Assembly: GCF_040115645.1 (NCBI RefSeq)
Contig: NC_089565.1
Span: forward strand, 3,038,001 to 3,102,000
Direction of reading: 5' to 3'
Source of the DNA: Euwallacea fornicatus
Taxonomy: Eukaryota; Arthropoda; Insecta; Coleoptera; Curculionidae
DNA length: 64,000 bases
Numbering within the stretch: position 1 is the first letter of the stretch; each line of letters opens with the position of its first letter. A model generated the notes under the pieces. The model saw nothing but the letters and a program-made list of their open reading frames with translations, did not search any database and was not told where the DNA came from. Positions 1 to 11,900 of the stretch are shown piece after piece. A program made the position numbers and the translations under genes.

Positions 1-693
1 ATTGAATTATCAACGTACACAACTCCGATCGTTTATCACTGAATTTTTTTTTACTTTAACCATTTATCTCGATAAAATGCAACAGGATACCTTTTCTATA
101 TTACATTGGAATCGTGAAAACGTTCGTCTGAAAGCTCACAAATTTAGCCAAATAAGAGAATGATTCTTGATTATTCCTCATCTTTCTAATCCTCATTTAA
201 TACAAAAACTCAACAAAAGGGCTCTCTCTCTCCCATGACTCTTGAATTCAGTATTTTTGACTAATCGAATTTCGATAAAATATCAGAATTTTCCATTTTT
301 TTGATTAGAAATTTGACTGTAGCCCTTTAAGTACTTCAAAGATTTCTCTATTTATGTTATCTTTAAATGGTTTAGTTCTTAGTAGTAAAGATGATTTCAC
401 TTAATGACCACAATTTGGACTGTTTTCAGTCTTCAGTTCAATTGCCTGCAGATAAGGGTCAGTTGTAAATAATGGGTGTGTTAGGTTCTTCAAATAACTT
501 TTCTGTCCTTTTCGGTATTTGCTATTCATATAATGAGTAATTCGGACTCCAGGTCATATTTGCTTATCTCTAAGAGAATTTCATCGAACCACCGTTATTT
601 TCAACTTTTTTGCGATTCTTGCATCAATTAGTTGTAGATCTGCGATTAGGGTTACCTATAGGTATTTTAGCTGCTTTCATGAGGATTTCATTA
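1..693. other. gene-free AT-rich flank
   Basis: AT-rich sequence with no open frame of note, no recognisable transposon terminus and no RNA gene. It ends where the left terminal repeat of the Tc1-like element begins. Confidence 0.6.
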
Positions 694-2331
694 TACAACT
701 AATCACAAAATTGAGCGTGCACAATCATTCAAATCACAAATTGTTTCTTGTCCTTTTGTTCACAAAAAATATTTTCGCCAAATAATTTAAGGCCACCATT
801 ATTTCACTCAAAACATCAATGTTTTACGTAAAGAAAAAATGAAAATAATATATTGGAGTCAACAGGGCAAGATCATTTAAAAATTCTCGAATATTCTCAC
901 AGAAATTGAGCGTACATAATCAAACAACAGAAAGAATTAAAGAACGGCAAGGAAATTATCGGAACGTTGATGATAAAGACGTTGGATTTATCAGTGCCCT
1001 ATAGGCAATTCAGTTCCGACACAGTTGTCCTATCAAGAATTTTCAAGATGAAAACTCAGCGATGTGAAACTAGCGAATCCGAAAAGAAATTGTTAAATTT
1101 TTTTCATGAGGAAAGAGAATACGAAAAATTGATACAATTGTAGGAAGAATGAATTCCAAAATTTAAAACATTATAAATAAATTTCGATACGAAGGAACAC
1201 TTGAGAATAACATCGGGAGAGGAGGAAAAATAATTTTTAGTGCTAATGATGAACGTTTTATTGTGCGGCAAATTAACCAGGATCCCAAACAGAGGGTTCC
1301 CAAATTGAGTGCGGAGGTCAGCTGAAGGATTGGACATTCAGTATCCACAGAAACAGTTCGCGGGGTACTTAGAAAAAATAATTATAATAGACGAGCAGCT
1401 CGGAAGAAACCACAGATCCCTAAAGTAAATAGAATCAAGCGACTAAATTTTGCTCGGGAATACACGAATCGTCCATTGGATTTTTGAAATCGAGTTATTT
1501 TTCTGACGAAACCAAAATGGCCGTTTTTGGATCGGATGGAAAACAAATTGTACGGAGAAAACCGAATACAGAACTGAAAATGAAAAACGTCGTCGTAACC
1601 GTTAAGCACGATGGACATTCTGTGATGTTATGGGGGTGTATGTCGGTCATTGGTACCGGCAAACAGCACTTCACAGACGGAATAATGGATAGACGTGTTT
1701 ATATAAATGTATTAAGGGAAAATTTGAGAGCCTCGCCTGAAAAAATGAACATGCCAAAGGTTTATTATTTTCAGCACGATAACGACCTGAAAAATGTGGC
1801 GTTAATGGTTCCCGAATGGCTTTAACGTAATGTGCCGAAATTGCTGAACACTCTCCCACAGAGTCCTGACATAAACCCCATCGAAAATCTATGGCATCTA
1901 ACGGTAACTAAACTTCAAAATGAAAACCCCCGAAAATAAAGAAAAATTTCAAAATGTAATTTTTCCTGCATCGGAGGAAATGCGACCTGATTACACATTT
2001 AAATTAATCCGATCAATGCCTCGACGACTCCAAACCGTTATAGACTTCCAGGGAAACTCCATAAAGTATTGAAGTTGAACTTTATGTTTATTTTTAACTG
2101 AATTGCGTGTTTATTAATATGGTGCGGGCTCAATTTTGCGTCCCAATTTATAATGACGATTTGGTGTATTAATTTTTTATTTTCAAAAATATTCAAATAT
2201 TTCATGTTTTTTTTAAATATCATATAAATCAACGTAGATCATAAAAACTCCTAAATTCGTTCGTTTCAGGTGATCATTTAAGGAATTATAACATTTCAAC
2301 GTATGTACGCTCGATTTTGTGAGTAACTGTA
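694..2331 (+). mobile_element. Tc1-like DNA transposon, degenerate
   Basis: Both ends are recognisable. The left end reads TACAACTAATCACAAAATTG and the right end, reverse-complemented, reads TACAGTTACTCACAAAATCG, so the element sits between TA dinucleotides as Tc1/mariner elements do. A second terminus-like sequence (CACAGAAATTGAGCGTAC) occurs about 200 bp inside the left end, near 899-916. It may be a direct-repeat transposase-binding site or a nested insertion. The interior carries a broken DD34E transposase on the plus strand. The element looks immobile. Family assignment rests on terminus plus transposase motifs and is fairly sure; exact boundaries could be off by a few bases. Confidence 0.8.
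1180..2072 (+). pseudogene. Tc1-like transposase (DD34E) pseudogene
   Basis: The conceptual product would be the cut-and-paste transposase of the surrounding element. An N-terminal part (from about 1202, with NDERFIVRQINQDPKQRVPK) resembles the Tc1 DNA-binding region. The catalytic part has all three acidic positions: Asp in YFSDETKMAVFGSDG near 1500, Asp in QHDNDLKNVA near 1777, and Glu in SPDINPIENLW near 1885. Thirty-four residues separate the last two, the DD34E spacing. WGCMS is also present. The C-terminus MPRRLQTVI ends with a TGA at 2070-2072. Breaks: a TGA near 1324, a frame change near 1484, a TAA at 1823-1825, and further stops around 1940-2010. The longest intact piece is 1484-1825. 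It cannot encode an active enzyme. Confidence 0.8.
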
Positions 2332-2479
2332 TCTATGATCATAATTAGCGATGGTGTTACGAGCGTCGAAATGAAACTAAGACGCCATTAAACGTTTTAA
2401 TAGTTCTAAATACCTAGACCATTCGTAAAATATAAGATGTGGCATCTGTTTTCGAACACTCTGTGATATATTTCTTTGT

Positions 2480-3110
2480 GATTACCAATAAGCCCTGACG
2501 TATGTGTGGCCTGGATGCCTAGAAAGAATGTAGCTATCTAGACTTCTCTAGGGCAGGTTGCGGTCTGCAAGACCGGACTGGCGCCAAAGTACTTTAAAAA
2601 TCCGGATGTTCCGTTTAACGGTCTTTGACCCTATTTCACTTTTGCTCCCGGTTATTTTAAGCTTCCAACTGTCTGGGTACTGCATTCCTTTCAAATATGT
2701 TTCGCACGGTTATCAGAGGTAACCGCAATGGTACCGGGGAAGTTCGTGAACACGTGGACCCAACGTGAAGCCAGGACTTGAACAAAACTAAAACAGCATT
2801 TATTATTTAACTGACCTGAGTCAAGTATTTGTTTATGTCCAATTATTATGCAATACAACAAACTCGCATCCTTTGTCCGTAAACTTTCGCGTTTTTGGCA
2901 CACTTTACCTTGGGAAACTTGGCTTTATCCATAACGGGCGCTCCTCTGGTCATCGCTGCTGTACACTGATCTTCACAGCACTGGAAAACGTGTACATATT
3001 TTCACGGAATTTGTACACGGAAGCACGTCCCATACACGACGCACACACACGCTTTAACTACAAATCAATCGGTCGTAAAGCTGTAGCGGGTCGTCGACTA
3101 AAAGCTTGAG
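2480..3110 (-). pseudogene. possible LTR-retroelement fragment
   Basis: This stretch is less AT-rich than its surroundings. On the minus strand around 2690-2790 it reads WVHVFTNFPGTIAVTSDNRA, which resembles the integrase core of Gypsy-type elements, where a W-x-x-x-F-x-x-P segment is followed by a T-x-D motif. Farther upstream on the same strand, at about 2910-2956, an ATG opens a 15-codon frame (MTRGAPVMDKAKFPK) directly followed by GTAAAG, which would fit a splice donor. No polymerase motifs or long terminal repeats were found. Alternatives are a chance match plus a genuine short 5' exon. Low confidence in either reading. Confidence 0.3.
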
Positions 3111-3244
3111 TTGTTCTACAAGGCCGATGGGTCGAAATGAAAACGAGCAACCGCGCAATCCGCGCCGTTTCATTGTCGTAACGAACAAGTATCGGAAACA
3201 ATATCCCTGGTTAGAAATTGAAATTCGACTTTTTTGGTGTGTCC

Positions 3245-3430
3245 GGCTCGAAGAACCATAGAAGCACAAAACTGGAAAACCGGCTCGAAGAGCTAAAGAA
3301 ACATGAAAATGTAGATCTGGCTCGAAGGACCAACGAAACACGAAAGCGCACGTCCGGCTAGAAGGAACAAAGGAACACGAACACGTAAATGTGGCTGGAA
3401 GGACTACAAGATTGTAAAACGAAGAATTTA
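3245..3430. repeat. 37-bp minisatellite, five units
   Basis: The core GGCTCGAAG (with one- or two-base variants) starts at 3245, 3282, 3319, 3356 and 3393, exactly 37 bp apart each time. Unit sequences have diverged considerably, so the array is old. Because 37 is not a multiple of three, the open frame that crosses it on the minus strand shifts at every unit and is not credible as protein. Related copies lie at 4199-4450 on the far side of an inserted Tc1-like element. Confidence 0.85.
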
Positions 3431-4060
3431 TACACTGCGTGACATAGAAAAGGGAACACCCACTAAAAATGGTTTTGTTTAAATCATTTTTGGTGGGAAC
3501 GCACAAAAAAGATTACATTTTCAGCCATATTTATCAATGTATTTATGAGATATCACAAATCCTAGGTTTTTTTTCTTACTATCAAAATCGCAATGAAATA
3601 TCAACAATATGATTGCAAAACATCATTTATTGGTGTATAGTGTGCTTAGAATGTGCTTTTAGAGTAATCAAATATGTCCAGACTCAGAACGCGAAATTTT
3701 CATCAATTAAACGAATTTGAGAGAGATCGAATTTGTGGATCTGCGAGAGGCCGGTCGGTCATTGAGGGAAATCGCCGTTAGATCAAGCCGTAATGTAAAG
3801 TCTACAGTGAGATGTTATCAGGCATGGTTCCAAGAAGAGCGAACAGGCAGAAGGAGAGGTACTGGACCATATCCGAAGGACAGAACGCCAAGATCACTGC
3901 CTTCGAGTTATGGGGTCTAAGCGAAAGGTTCGTCTCGTCGAGGACGCTGGCGGGTCAGCGGTTTGCCGAGTATAGAAGCCCATTGGGATTTCAACGATTT
4001 TCTGCAGCTTATAAAGCAAACCCTACCGGATCTATGTTTACATAAACTTTACGTCGTAGA
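3431..4060 (+). mobile_element. Tc1-like element, 5' half
   Basis: It begins with TACACTGCGTGACATAGAAA, a terminus of the kind found on Tc1-like transposons, immediately after the last 37-bp repeat unit. A transposase N-terminus follows at 3674. I found no matching inverted terminus on the right, so the 3' portion has been lost and the right boundary is approximate. Related minisatellite sequence resumes at about 4190, so the element appears to have landed within the repeat array. Confidence 0.6.
3674..3935 (+). pseudogene. Tc1-like transposase N-terminus, frameshifted
   Basis: An ATG at 3674 starts MSRLRTRNFHQLNEFERDRI. After a frameshift near 3735 the sequence continues as VDLREAGRSLREIAVR, NVKSTVRCYQAW and ERTGRRRGTG. 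This is the paired helix-turn-helix DNA-binding region of Tc1-like transposases: a Leu-Arg-Glu-Ala-Gly turn, the 'REIA' helix, then a basic Arg-Arg-x-Gly-x-Gly linker (GRPR box type). No DDE catalytic domain follows. The product would have bound terminal repeats. It is dead because of the frameshift and truncation. Confidence 0.65.
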
Positions 4061-4190
4061 ATGGCTCAAATAATCTTATATTGAAGGTTAACCACGTACT
4101 TCAATAACACCCCGTATGCATATATATACTTTAATAAATTGATATGCGACTGTTATGTTCGAGATTTGAAACGAGAGTCACGAGAGTGAG

Positions 4191-4520
4191 GAGTGTCGGG
4201 CTCGAAGCATTAAAGATGTATGAACGGGCCCGAAGGATTACAGCATTGAGCAGAGAGATCAAAAACGGGATGAACACTTTGGCTTTAGTTTAATAGATGT
4301 GTCGCAAATATTCGCGGCCAAATATTCAAATTCGATCACCTTGGACGAGAATTTAAACGAAAAAAAGTGGCGACACTGAAAAGGTGTGTCCGATTCGAAG
4401 GACCAAAAAAGCACGAAATGTAAATTTGGCTCGGAAGATCACAACAATCCGTAGAAACAACGAAAACTAGATGGATATTTTGGTTTTAGGTTAATAGAAA
4501 TATCGCAAATATGCCGAAAG
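4191..4520. repeat. degenerate continuation of the 37-bp minisatellite
   Basis: GGCTCGAAG-like cores recur at 4199, 4227, 4392 and 4428. A larger unit is also visible: the stretch at about 4265-4312 (TTTGGCTTTAGTTTAATAGA) is repeated at about 4471-4515 with substitutions, giving a higher-order period of about 205 bp. Confidence 0.6.
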
Positions 4521-4902
4521 GTAAATCGGACTCATTACAACTCGATAAGTCTTAGAAATGGGAGAGAAACTGTAGGAACATTATACAGTTCACCAGAAAA
4601 ATATTGTGAGGTACTTGACGTCTCTAATGCAAGCTGACATGAGCTTTTTCACCGATATTCAAGGAGAAAGAGACTGAAATTGCTCTTATTGCTTCTGAAT
4701 CGTGGGTACCACTTTTGGAAAATAATTGACATAAATTATAATAAATATTAAAAAATAAAAAAAGGCCAAAAGTTTTTTTAGCAACTTCTAAGATTTTAAA
4801 ACAAATTTCCTGAAATATCCAAGTCGAGGTGTCATGCTTTTGCAGGAGCATAGGTTTTCAAAAGAAATCGAGTAATATCATACTCAAATTTACAGATGTG
4901 CA

Positions 4903-5412
4903 TACAGGACGATTCAAAATTCGAGGCAAAAAATAAAGGAATGTGTGCAGTTTGACATTCTGGTTAGAAAATGTAATTTTTTTTCTGTGAGAGGGATTAG
5001 TCAAGTGCTATGGGCTGTGAGATCGCCTGACTTAAATACTTTGGATTGTTTTGTATGAGATATTTAAAACAATTGATTTACACAGTAAAAATGGACACGC
5101 GTGAGCAATTAATGTAAAGATTAATGAATGCAGTGGAACACATTCAAAATGGACAAAATACGCAATCAGCATACGACTCGTTTATTTCACGCTGTCAAGC
5201 TTGTATCCTCTCTAATGATCATAATTTATAGCTTAGTTAATAATAATTAAAAATAATTTTTATTACTTAATTATTATTAACAATAAAAAATGCAAAAACA
5301 TTCGCAGTATAATAACCTGGAAACAAAGGTCTGCCAGCAGATATTTTTTAACCAGAGCGTCAAACTCTACGCGTTCTTTAATTTTTCACATACAGTTTTA
5401 AATCACCCTGTA
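4903..5412 (+). mobile_element. short TA-flanked DNA transposon, internally deleted
   Basis: Left end TACAGGACGATTCAAAATTC and reverse-complemented right end TACAGGGTGATTTAAAACTG match over most of their length and both abut TA. The 510-bp interior keeps only the tail of a transposase, so the element is a deletion derivative. Confidence 0.6.
5008..5229 (+). pseudogene. IS630/Tc1-mariner-type transposase C-terminal fragment
   Basis: Starting at RSPDLNTLDCF, this segment corresponds to the SPDL-x-P-LD-FF-LW-G motif that holds the last catalytic acidic residue in insect transposases of the type fused to a DUF4817 helix-turn-helix domain. After a frame change it continues as MRYLKQLIYTVKMDTREQL and later AYDSFISRCQACILSNDHNL before a TAG. 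There are stops and a frameshift, and no N-terminal half exists inside the element. Confidence 0.6.
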
Positions 5413-6229
5413 TACACGTTAATCATCGTGGGCTCGTACATATCTGCACCCGTCATCTGAGAACAATATTGCCATTGAAATAATTCCTAGAATGGCTATT
5501 TAAATTGAAGAAAAAGCCTCTTTAGAAGAGGATTATTTTCGATCATTCGGAGTAGGAGGGAATAATTGTCCAAGTTCAAAGAAATTTCCACAAAAATATC
5601 AATTTAACAAGGAAATTTGCTGCAACAGTAGGTGTTGGAATATTGAAAAAAATTCAAAGAAATGGTTTCCGGTTTATTTGCATAATTTACAGTAAACTCT
5701 TGTATGCAAAAAAATAAAAATGACTTGCAAAATGGCAATAGAACTGGTTATGCTACTATGCGGCATAATTTGAACATGTGCACTATATCAACTAAAAACA
5801 AATTTAATTATAATTTTCGGTACTGATTTTTTTGACGGATACTGGACATATAATTTGGTGAAGCACTTTATATGCAAATTGAAGTGATACATACTAACAA
5901 GAACAATAAAAAGTTATCATTGTATGCAAAGTAAACACAATCGACACGTGAAAATTTTGGAAGTCAAAGACACATTGTATCATACAAGCAGGCACCATTT
6001 TGGATTTTTCAATCGATAAGTACTTATGCCATATTAGATAACAGCAACTTAAGATGCTTCGTTCACTCTGCTAATTTATAACTTTAATAATTATTATGCG
6101 TAAGGTCAAATTTGAGTTTTCAACATACAGAGGTGCAATACGAATAATAAAACTGCGTCAGCCGGATGTAAGACATAATGGAATATACGGTTTTCCCGGC
6201 AATGTTTTTCCAATCTCGAATCAATCGTC
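5413..6229. other. gene-free AT-rich stretch
   Basis: No coding frame, RNA gene or repeat recognised between the two flanking transposable elements. Confidence 0.5.
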
Positions 6230-6856
6230 TACTGTAAGGAATTGTCCATCCCTCCTTCACTTTTTAAAATATTATTATTTTTATAAAATTCAAAAGCAGC
6301 ATTGAACGGGGCCAAAACTACTATCTTTTGAGGTTCATTTATTTTTTTAATATTCCTCACGTCACCGGTGGCGCAAAATTTCCGATTTTTCAAAATTGCA
6401 TGTGGGACAAGTGACACCTCAAATTGAAAGCGTTTCAAAACTGCATTCGATGGTGCGTTGCAATTCAAAATGCATCAATTATTTATTGAGAAAAACAGGT
6501 ATAAATTTGGTAAAAATGCAATTAAATTACAATTAAATATTACGTAAATAATGAAGGAATTTGTTTGTTGATAGGAATTGGTCTGGAAATTGGTTTGTGT
6601 TCGATTTTGTTTTCACAAACAGTCTTTGTGTAAAAAACTAAGACTTTTAATTTGAGGTGTCACTTGTTCCATGTTTCAATTAAAAAAAAAATTGCCATTT
6701 TGCGCTACCGGAGTTCAGGAAAAATTTCAAAAAACAGATAAATGTCAAAAAATAGTATATTTTCTGTTGTATTTAATGCTGCTTTTGAATTTTTTTTTTT
6801 TTAATGATAATTTGCTAAAAAGTTAACAGGAGGGGACGACTTAGAGCCGCACGGTA
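6230..6856. mobile_element. foldback MITE, TACCGTG family, copy 1
   Basis: The right end reads GAGCCGCACGGTA. The left end is a diverged inverted match (TACTGTAAGGAATTGTCCAT). The arms are inverted copies: a segment containing AAAGCAGCATT after the left end mirrors AATGCTGCTTTTGAATT before the right end, and CACCGGTGGCGCAAAAT mirrors ATTTTGCGCTACCGG. It has no coding capacity. Three other copies are in the window (23486, 49048, 62689). Confidence 0.8.
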
Positions 6857-8400
6857 CAGCAACTTAAATGTGTAGAGTTGATAGCTGACATAAATTGGGA
6901 ACAGGAACTTTATAAATTAGTGACATTAACTGTTGGAATATCAAAGACCACACCGCTAAAAGATCTTCATCTGATTGATGCGTTCCTGGTTTTTCAAACA
7001 AAAACAAGCGCACCAGTTGTGCCAAGTGATTAGCGGAGTTGGCAGTTATTAAGGTCTTTCGTAGTATTTCGTAATAGGTTCAACATTATTACATTCATAT
7101 GTTACCTCGCACAACTACCTACTTAGTTTTATTAAAAGTGTACACGTGTCTTATTTGCAGCTAAATACTCTTCGTTCACTAATTGACACTCGTACGTTGA
7201 GCTAAAGACTCTAGCTTTCCATGTTTTGGAAAAAAATGAACCGTAGTTCTACTGAAGTACTCACAATCACTTACATTATTTGATCACTACTTATGAGGCA
7301 GTTAGTCCATTTGCACCACGCGACGATATGATTCTTATCATAAATTTTTTTGCCGACACTGAGATTACCCGACATACCTAGTTCTTGGCTATTCCCCAAC
7401 TGCTAACTTTACGTATTCTAACAGTACTGCCGTTTCAAAAATAGATTTTTGTTTAGGTTGAAGGACAGCGTAATTTGCACACCTTTCAAAAGGTGTAAAA
7501 ATTAAATTGACCCAATTTTTGGTCGAAAAACTTTGTAGAGTTGGAAGGCGCCTCGCGAGCGCCCTTTTGCGACCCGAATTTGACAACATTTGACTATGCA
7601 ATTTCTCTACTGTCCTCTATATGATTTTTCTTATACGAGGTCAGTTGAACCAACAAAAACAGGTAGCTTCATCAATATTAATATGACAATTGCAGTAAGT
7701 ACTGTTTTTTTTTACAGTTCAATGGTCTCATCATGGATACCATCGCCTGCATCTTGATAAACGCAATTTGTATGGTGAGATTTGCAACTATTTAAAAAAA
7801 AGGATATTTGAAACCTTCGATGATTGTTTGGTGAATACGATTTTGATATCGACGGCATTAATCCTAACCAGCACTCTCATAAATGCCTAAACAGAAAAAA
7901 GTTAATACTTGTCCTGGACATCTAAATCCTCAAGCAATTTCCTTAGCTATCGTCAAGTAAATGACAAAAAATAAAAATAAAAAGTATATATATTTATATG
8001 ACAATTTGGCATTTTCAATTTAATAAATAAATTGCTTTATGTATATTAAAGGTTTATTTCTCAACTTCAAGACTAAAATGAAGTAATTGATTTTCGCAAT
8101 TCAAAAAAAATTTTTCCATCCTGCGGATATATCAACCCAAGAATATGATGCATTGATATTTAATTCAAACATTTACATTTTACTGCCTAGCCTTTATTAT
8201 AGTACGTAATTTATTAACATGTCTTGTTAATTGAATTTACATTGTTAGTAGTCTTCGATGACGCTCTCTTAGGTTGCCTTTGAATCCCGGTAAAATTTGA
8301 TTAATGTAAGAGAAGATACGCGGGGTGAAGAACAAGTACGAAATGTCCGTCATATCGAAAAACTAGTTGACGTAATTTAATCATTGAATGAATTCAAATT
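6857..8400. other. gene-free AT-rich stretch
   Basis: Only short random frames. The one between 7389 and 7601 on the minus strand has no ATG context or motif that I recognise. No RNA gene seen. Confidence 0.5.
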
Positions 8401-8401
8401 T

Positions 8402-8540
8402 GTAAAAGAGAGGGGAGGGTAGAGAGTGGATGAAAGGGAGAGATAGGGTGAGAGGGGGAGAGAGGGGAGGGATGGGGAGAAAGGGAAAGAGAAGAAGAGA
8501 GGAAGAGAGAGAGAGAGAGTGAAAGAGGGAAAGGGAGAAT
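8402..8540. repeat. purine-rich (GA/GGA) low-complexity tract
   Basis: About 135 bp composed almost wholly of A and G on the plus strand, with (GA)n at its distal end near 8503-8519. Long homopurine tracts can adopt triplex structure; here no gene or terminus lies next to it. Confidence 0.9.
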
Positions 8541-8649
8541 CCTTCGAAGATTATCGTTTAATTACTTTACAATACAATATACAGAGTGCTACTTTTTCGG
8601 GGTCAAGCCTCATTTTACTATACTTAACTTTTCGTGGAACGCCACCGAT

Positions 8650-8991
8650 CTACAGCGGCATATGTTTGAGTTCCTTGTTCATTCCATGAACTTCATTGCT
8701 TCTTGGATTTTTTTCACATTTGTCGCCGTCTTCCCGCCATTTGCAAATAAATTTGCAACACGATTTAACATTATCTTTAGTTGATCGGCGAGTCTTCGCA
8801 ACCAACCACTTTGCGAAGACATTCGAGCAATAAGCTAAGGAAGTTACCTTTTTTTGTGGAGTTCGCCGTTCACAAACTTGGTTTAGTCCTCTACGGAAAC
8901 CCAAAAATTCAATGAAATCGTTACTTTTAAATCCTTTTGGCAGGAAAATTTCAGTTGTTTCTTTGGAAATGGTAAATGAATTTTGGTCCAT
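8650..8991 (-). CDS. hypothetical 113-codon open frame
   Basis: An ATG at 8991 opens MDQNSFTISKETTEIFLPKG and the frame stays open to a TAG at 8650. The product would be Lys-rich with a cluster of cysteines (SCCKFICKW) and no signal peptide or membrane segment. I recognise no domain. The region is less AT-rich than its surroundings, which is the main argument that it once coded or is coding. It could equally be part of an unrecognised transposon or an antisense coincidence. No promoter, splice sites or neighbouring exon were identified. Confidence 0.25.
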   Translation of the reverse strand: MDQNSFTISKETTEIFLPKGFKSNDFIEFLGFRRGLNQVCERRTPQKKVTSLAYCSNVFAKWLVAKTRRSTKDNVKSCCKFICKWREDGDKCEKNPRSNEVHGMNKELKHMPL

Positions 8992-11900
8992 AAAGCGCTA
9001 TTTGAGAAATTTCTTAGTTCGATAACTTTGTTAGCTTAAAGTTTTATCCGCTTTTCTAATCTCGAAGGTAATTTTTGTTTATTTTACATTTAACGTTGAT
9101 CACTATAGTACAATTCCCAGTACTTTTCTTAACAATATTATCTCTAACTTCGTATCGAATCATTTAAGAAATTTACAACTTGAATGACGTTCAACAAATT
9201 GTTTACTTAAATTTATAAGACGGAAATATTTCATAGAATTTCCAATAAAATGATAAATCTAGATAAGTGATTTCCGGTGTGCAAAATTTTTAAATATCGC
9301 ATATGTCTCTCTGCTTTATGCGATTGTACTAATTCCTCGGCAACCAGTTCGGTCGCCACTAGAAAGTAAAATAAAAAATTCGAGTCATTAAAAATAACTT
9401 CCTGCTGCGATGGAAAAGATATAATAATCAATCTACATCCTTTTATGTTTGGGAAATCATCATCTTATGTTTCGTCCAAAATATAAAGCACCTTTCACAT
9501 TCCTTGCTATTCTTTGCAACTGATTTCACCTCCTATAATGCCATTGTTGTCTCATCAAACGTTTAAGAGCTTCAGAATCAATTCGGAACTAACATCAACA
9601 ACATAATCTGTAATGATTATGCAACATCATACGTATGTGCATTTAAGTTGTAACGACGAGTGAATCATACAATTCTTATTAATACCTTAAACACTGTATA
9701 AATAAATTATAACCGTTGTTATCAATGGGTTTGATGATTCATCCGCCTGACCAATGATTCATTCGGTTTTTTAGAACCGATTATTATTTTGTAGGTGTCA
9801 CACAGTATTGGCAGCCTGTAAAGCATTACTTGGTGTTGTTACATAAATGCAAATTTCTGATAAGGATGTAAACATTGTTTTGTAAAGTTCTGATGCGATA
9901 CGTAATATTTGTGTACTCGTTACAGACCTGATAGTATTTCTTGGCTTTAATAATTGGAAAAAGTTGAAAAGGAAGAAAATAAACCATCAGTGAAAATACG
10001 AAAAGGTGGCAGAGAAATCAACGATATAGAAAAAATGTTAAACGAAGACAAATAGTGAACAAGCTGCTCTTACTACTTTAAGTTCCTGTAGCATTAGACC
10101 TAGAAGAAAATCCCTACAGATAAAAACTACATCAGAAAATTGGAACTATTTTATCATGGGTTTCATATACACTTCTTAGAAAAAGGAGATATATTATTTG
10201 CTCATGCTTGATCTTGAAGTAGAACTATTGCTATGAACACATACATGTGTGTGAAACTTGCAGAAATAGTTGATAACAATTCAAAGAAAAACAAGAATTT
10301 ATCATATTTATATTTATAAAAGTTATAGAATAAATTAAGTTCCGCGACAAGTTGCCAGAGGTTATACAATATTATAATGACATTGTTTTACCTTTAAATG
10401 TACATTTACGGGAAAATGTTCCAAAATGGGTGTGATATGTGAAGTGTTTCTTGATTCTCATAGAAAACACAGCTGAATTTAGGAAACGCATTTCAAGTTT
10501 TCGGAATAACGTTTGGTAACACCCTATATATTGTACATATTTCGGTGGAACTACAAAATTAAAAGTTTGTTATTCCAGTAACGTAGCAAACGATATTTCA
10601 TATTTTTATCAGATTCACTTTTGTAGTCATATCTACCGGGATTTCCAATATGCACTTGCTTAGCACATAACATCACCTTTTTAGGCTCTATATGTTATTA
10701 TTTCTATATCTGTTTTTATGCCAATTAGCTTTCAAAAAATATAGCAAAATCGCTAACCCGAGTATCTCCTTTGTAATCTAAATTCATTTTGCAATAGGTC
10801 GACTTAACGTGTTTTTCATTTTTTCAAAAGGCTTTGTTTACTACAGATTTAACTAATAATTGCATTTCAAGCAACGATTTTATTAGGATAGAATTATCGT
10901 TACGAGTTCGCTGGCCGATTTACACCCTCCAGAAGTACAAAAATATCCCGAGAAAATCGAAAATTTGAATATGGGTAGAAAATTAAAAGTAAAAAAAAAG
11001 GTTCGTTTATGATTTTTTCAAATTTTTGGAAATAACAGAAAATTTTAATTTTCTTTAAGAAAAAATAGCAATTTGATAGTTATGGCCATTTGATTTTTTT
11101 TCAAGTATCAATTCCCATCATTTTTCAAGCGGAACCGGTAGGTAAAGTTAAAAATTACCAAAACTCATATGTGTAAACATTCCTCAACGGATGCGTATTT
11201 TATGTGTAACACCAGATATCCGGATACGTAAGTCATCGTTTATGTTACACCCTACATATCGTCTCTAAATCGTATTAAATTATCGCTGTCGCTGTAAAAG
11301 CCTTTAAAGGACAAAACTTTTATAAAACAAAAAATGGTTTTTTATTGCAGGAAGGTACGAACCAATAAATTTACTACCGCAGCGCTATTCATAGGGTCGC
11401 AGACGAAAAATTAACTTTTTGGCCCTAAAACCAATAATTTTTTTCCGATTATTACATCTTAAAATTCTTATTTATTTGATTCATGTATACTTTTTGTATG
11501 TATTTGAAATTTTTTACTTTTATTGCCACCTATTTTGATTTATCCATAATCTTATGCGCCCCTCCTCGGTCAGTACACATCAGTCAGGTTATTTACGTAG
11601 AACATGACCCATTTACATGATGTACAAATGTAAGTTTCAAATTTCTGCACCAGCCGCACAACTATAGAAAAACATAAACTGATGACCAGTTTTGAATAAC
11701 AACAAAAGGAGATTCCCACGAAACGAGCAGTTAACGCAATTTTATGTTTATATTAAGTGCATCGGTTTACTGTTTCTGCAAAGGACTTATTTACACAAAA
11801 AAAAATGCCCTTAGTATGCATTTTCATTCATGATCAATGACCTGTTGAGTCTAAAAAAACATTTTATTTTTGCACGTAACTTATGAGCTATTTTTAAAAG

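Noticed and set aside
3054..3506. 150-codon minus-strand open frame rich in Phe/Ser/Cys
   Set aside because: It is mostly the complement of the 37-bp minisatellite plus a Tc1 terminus. The repeat period is not a multiple of three and no domain is visible.
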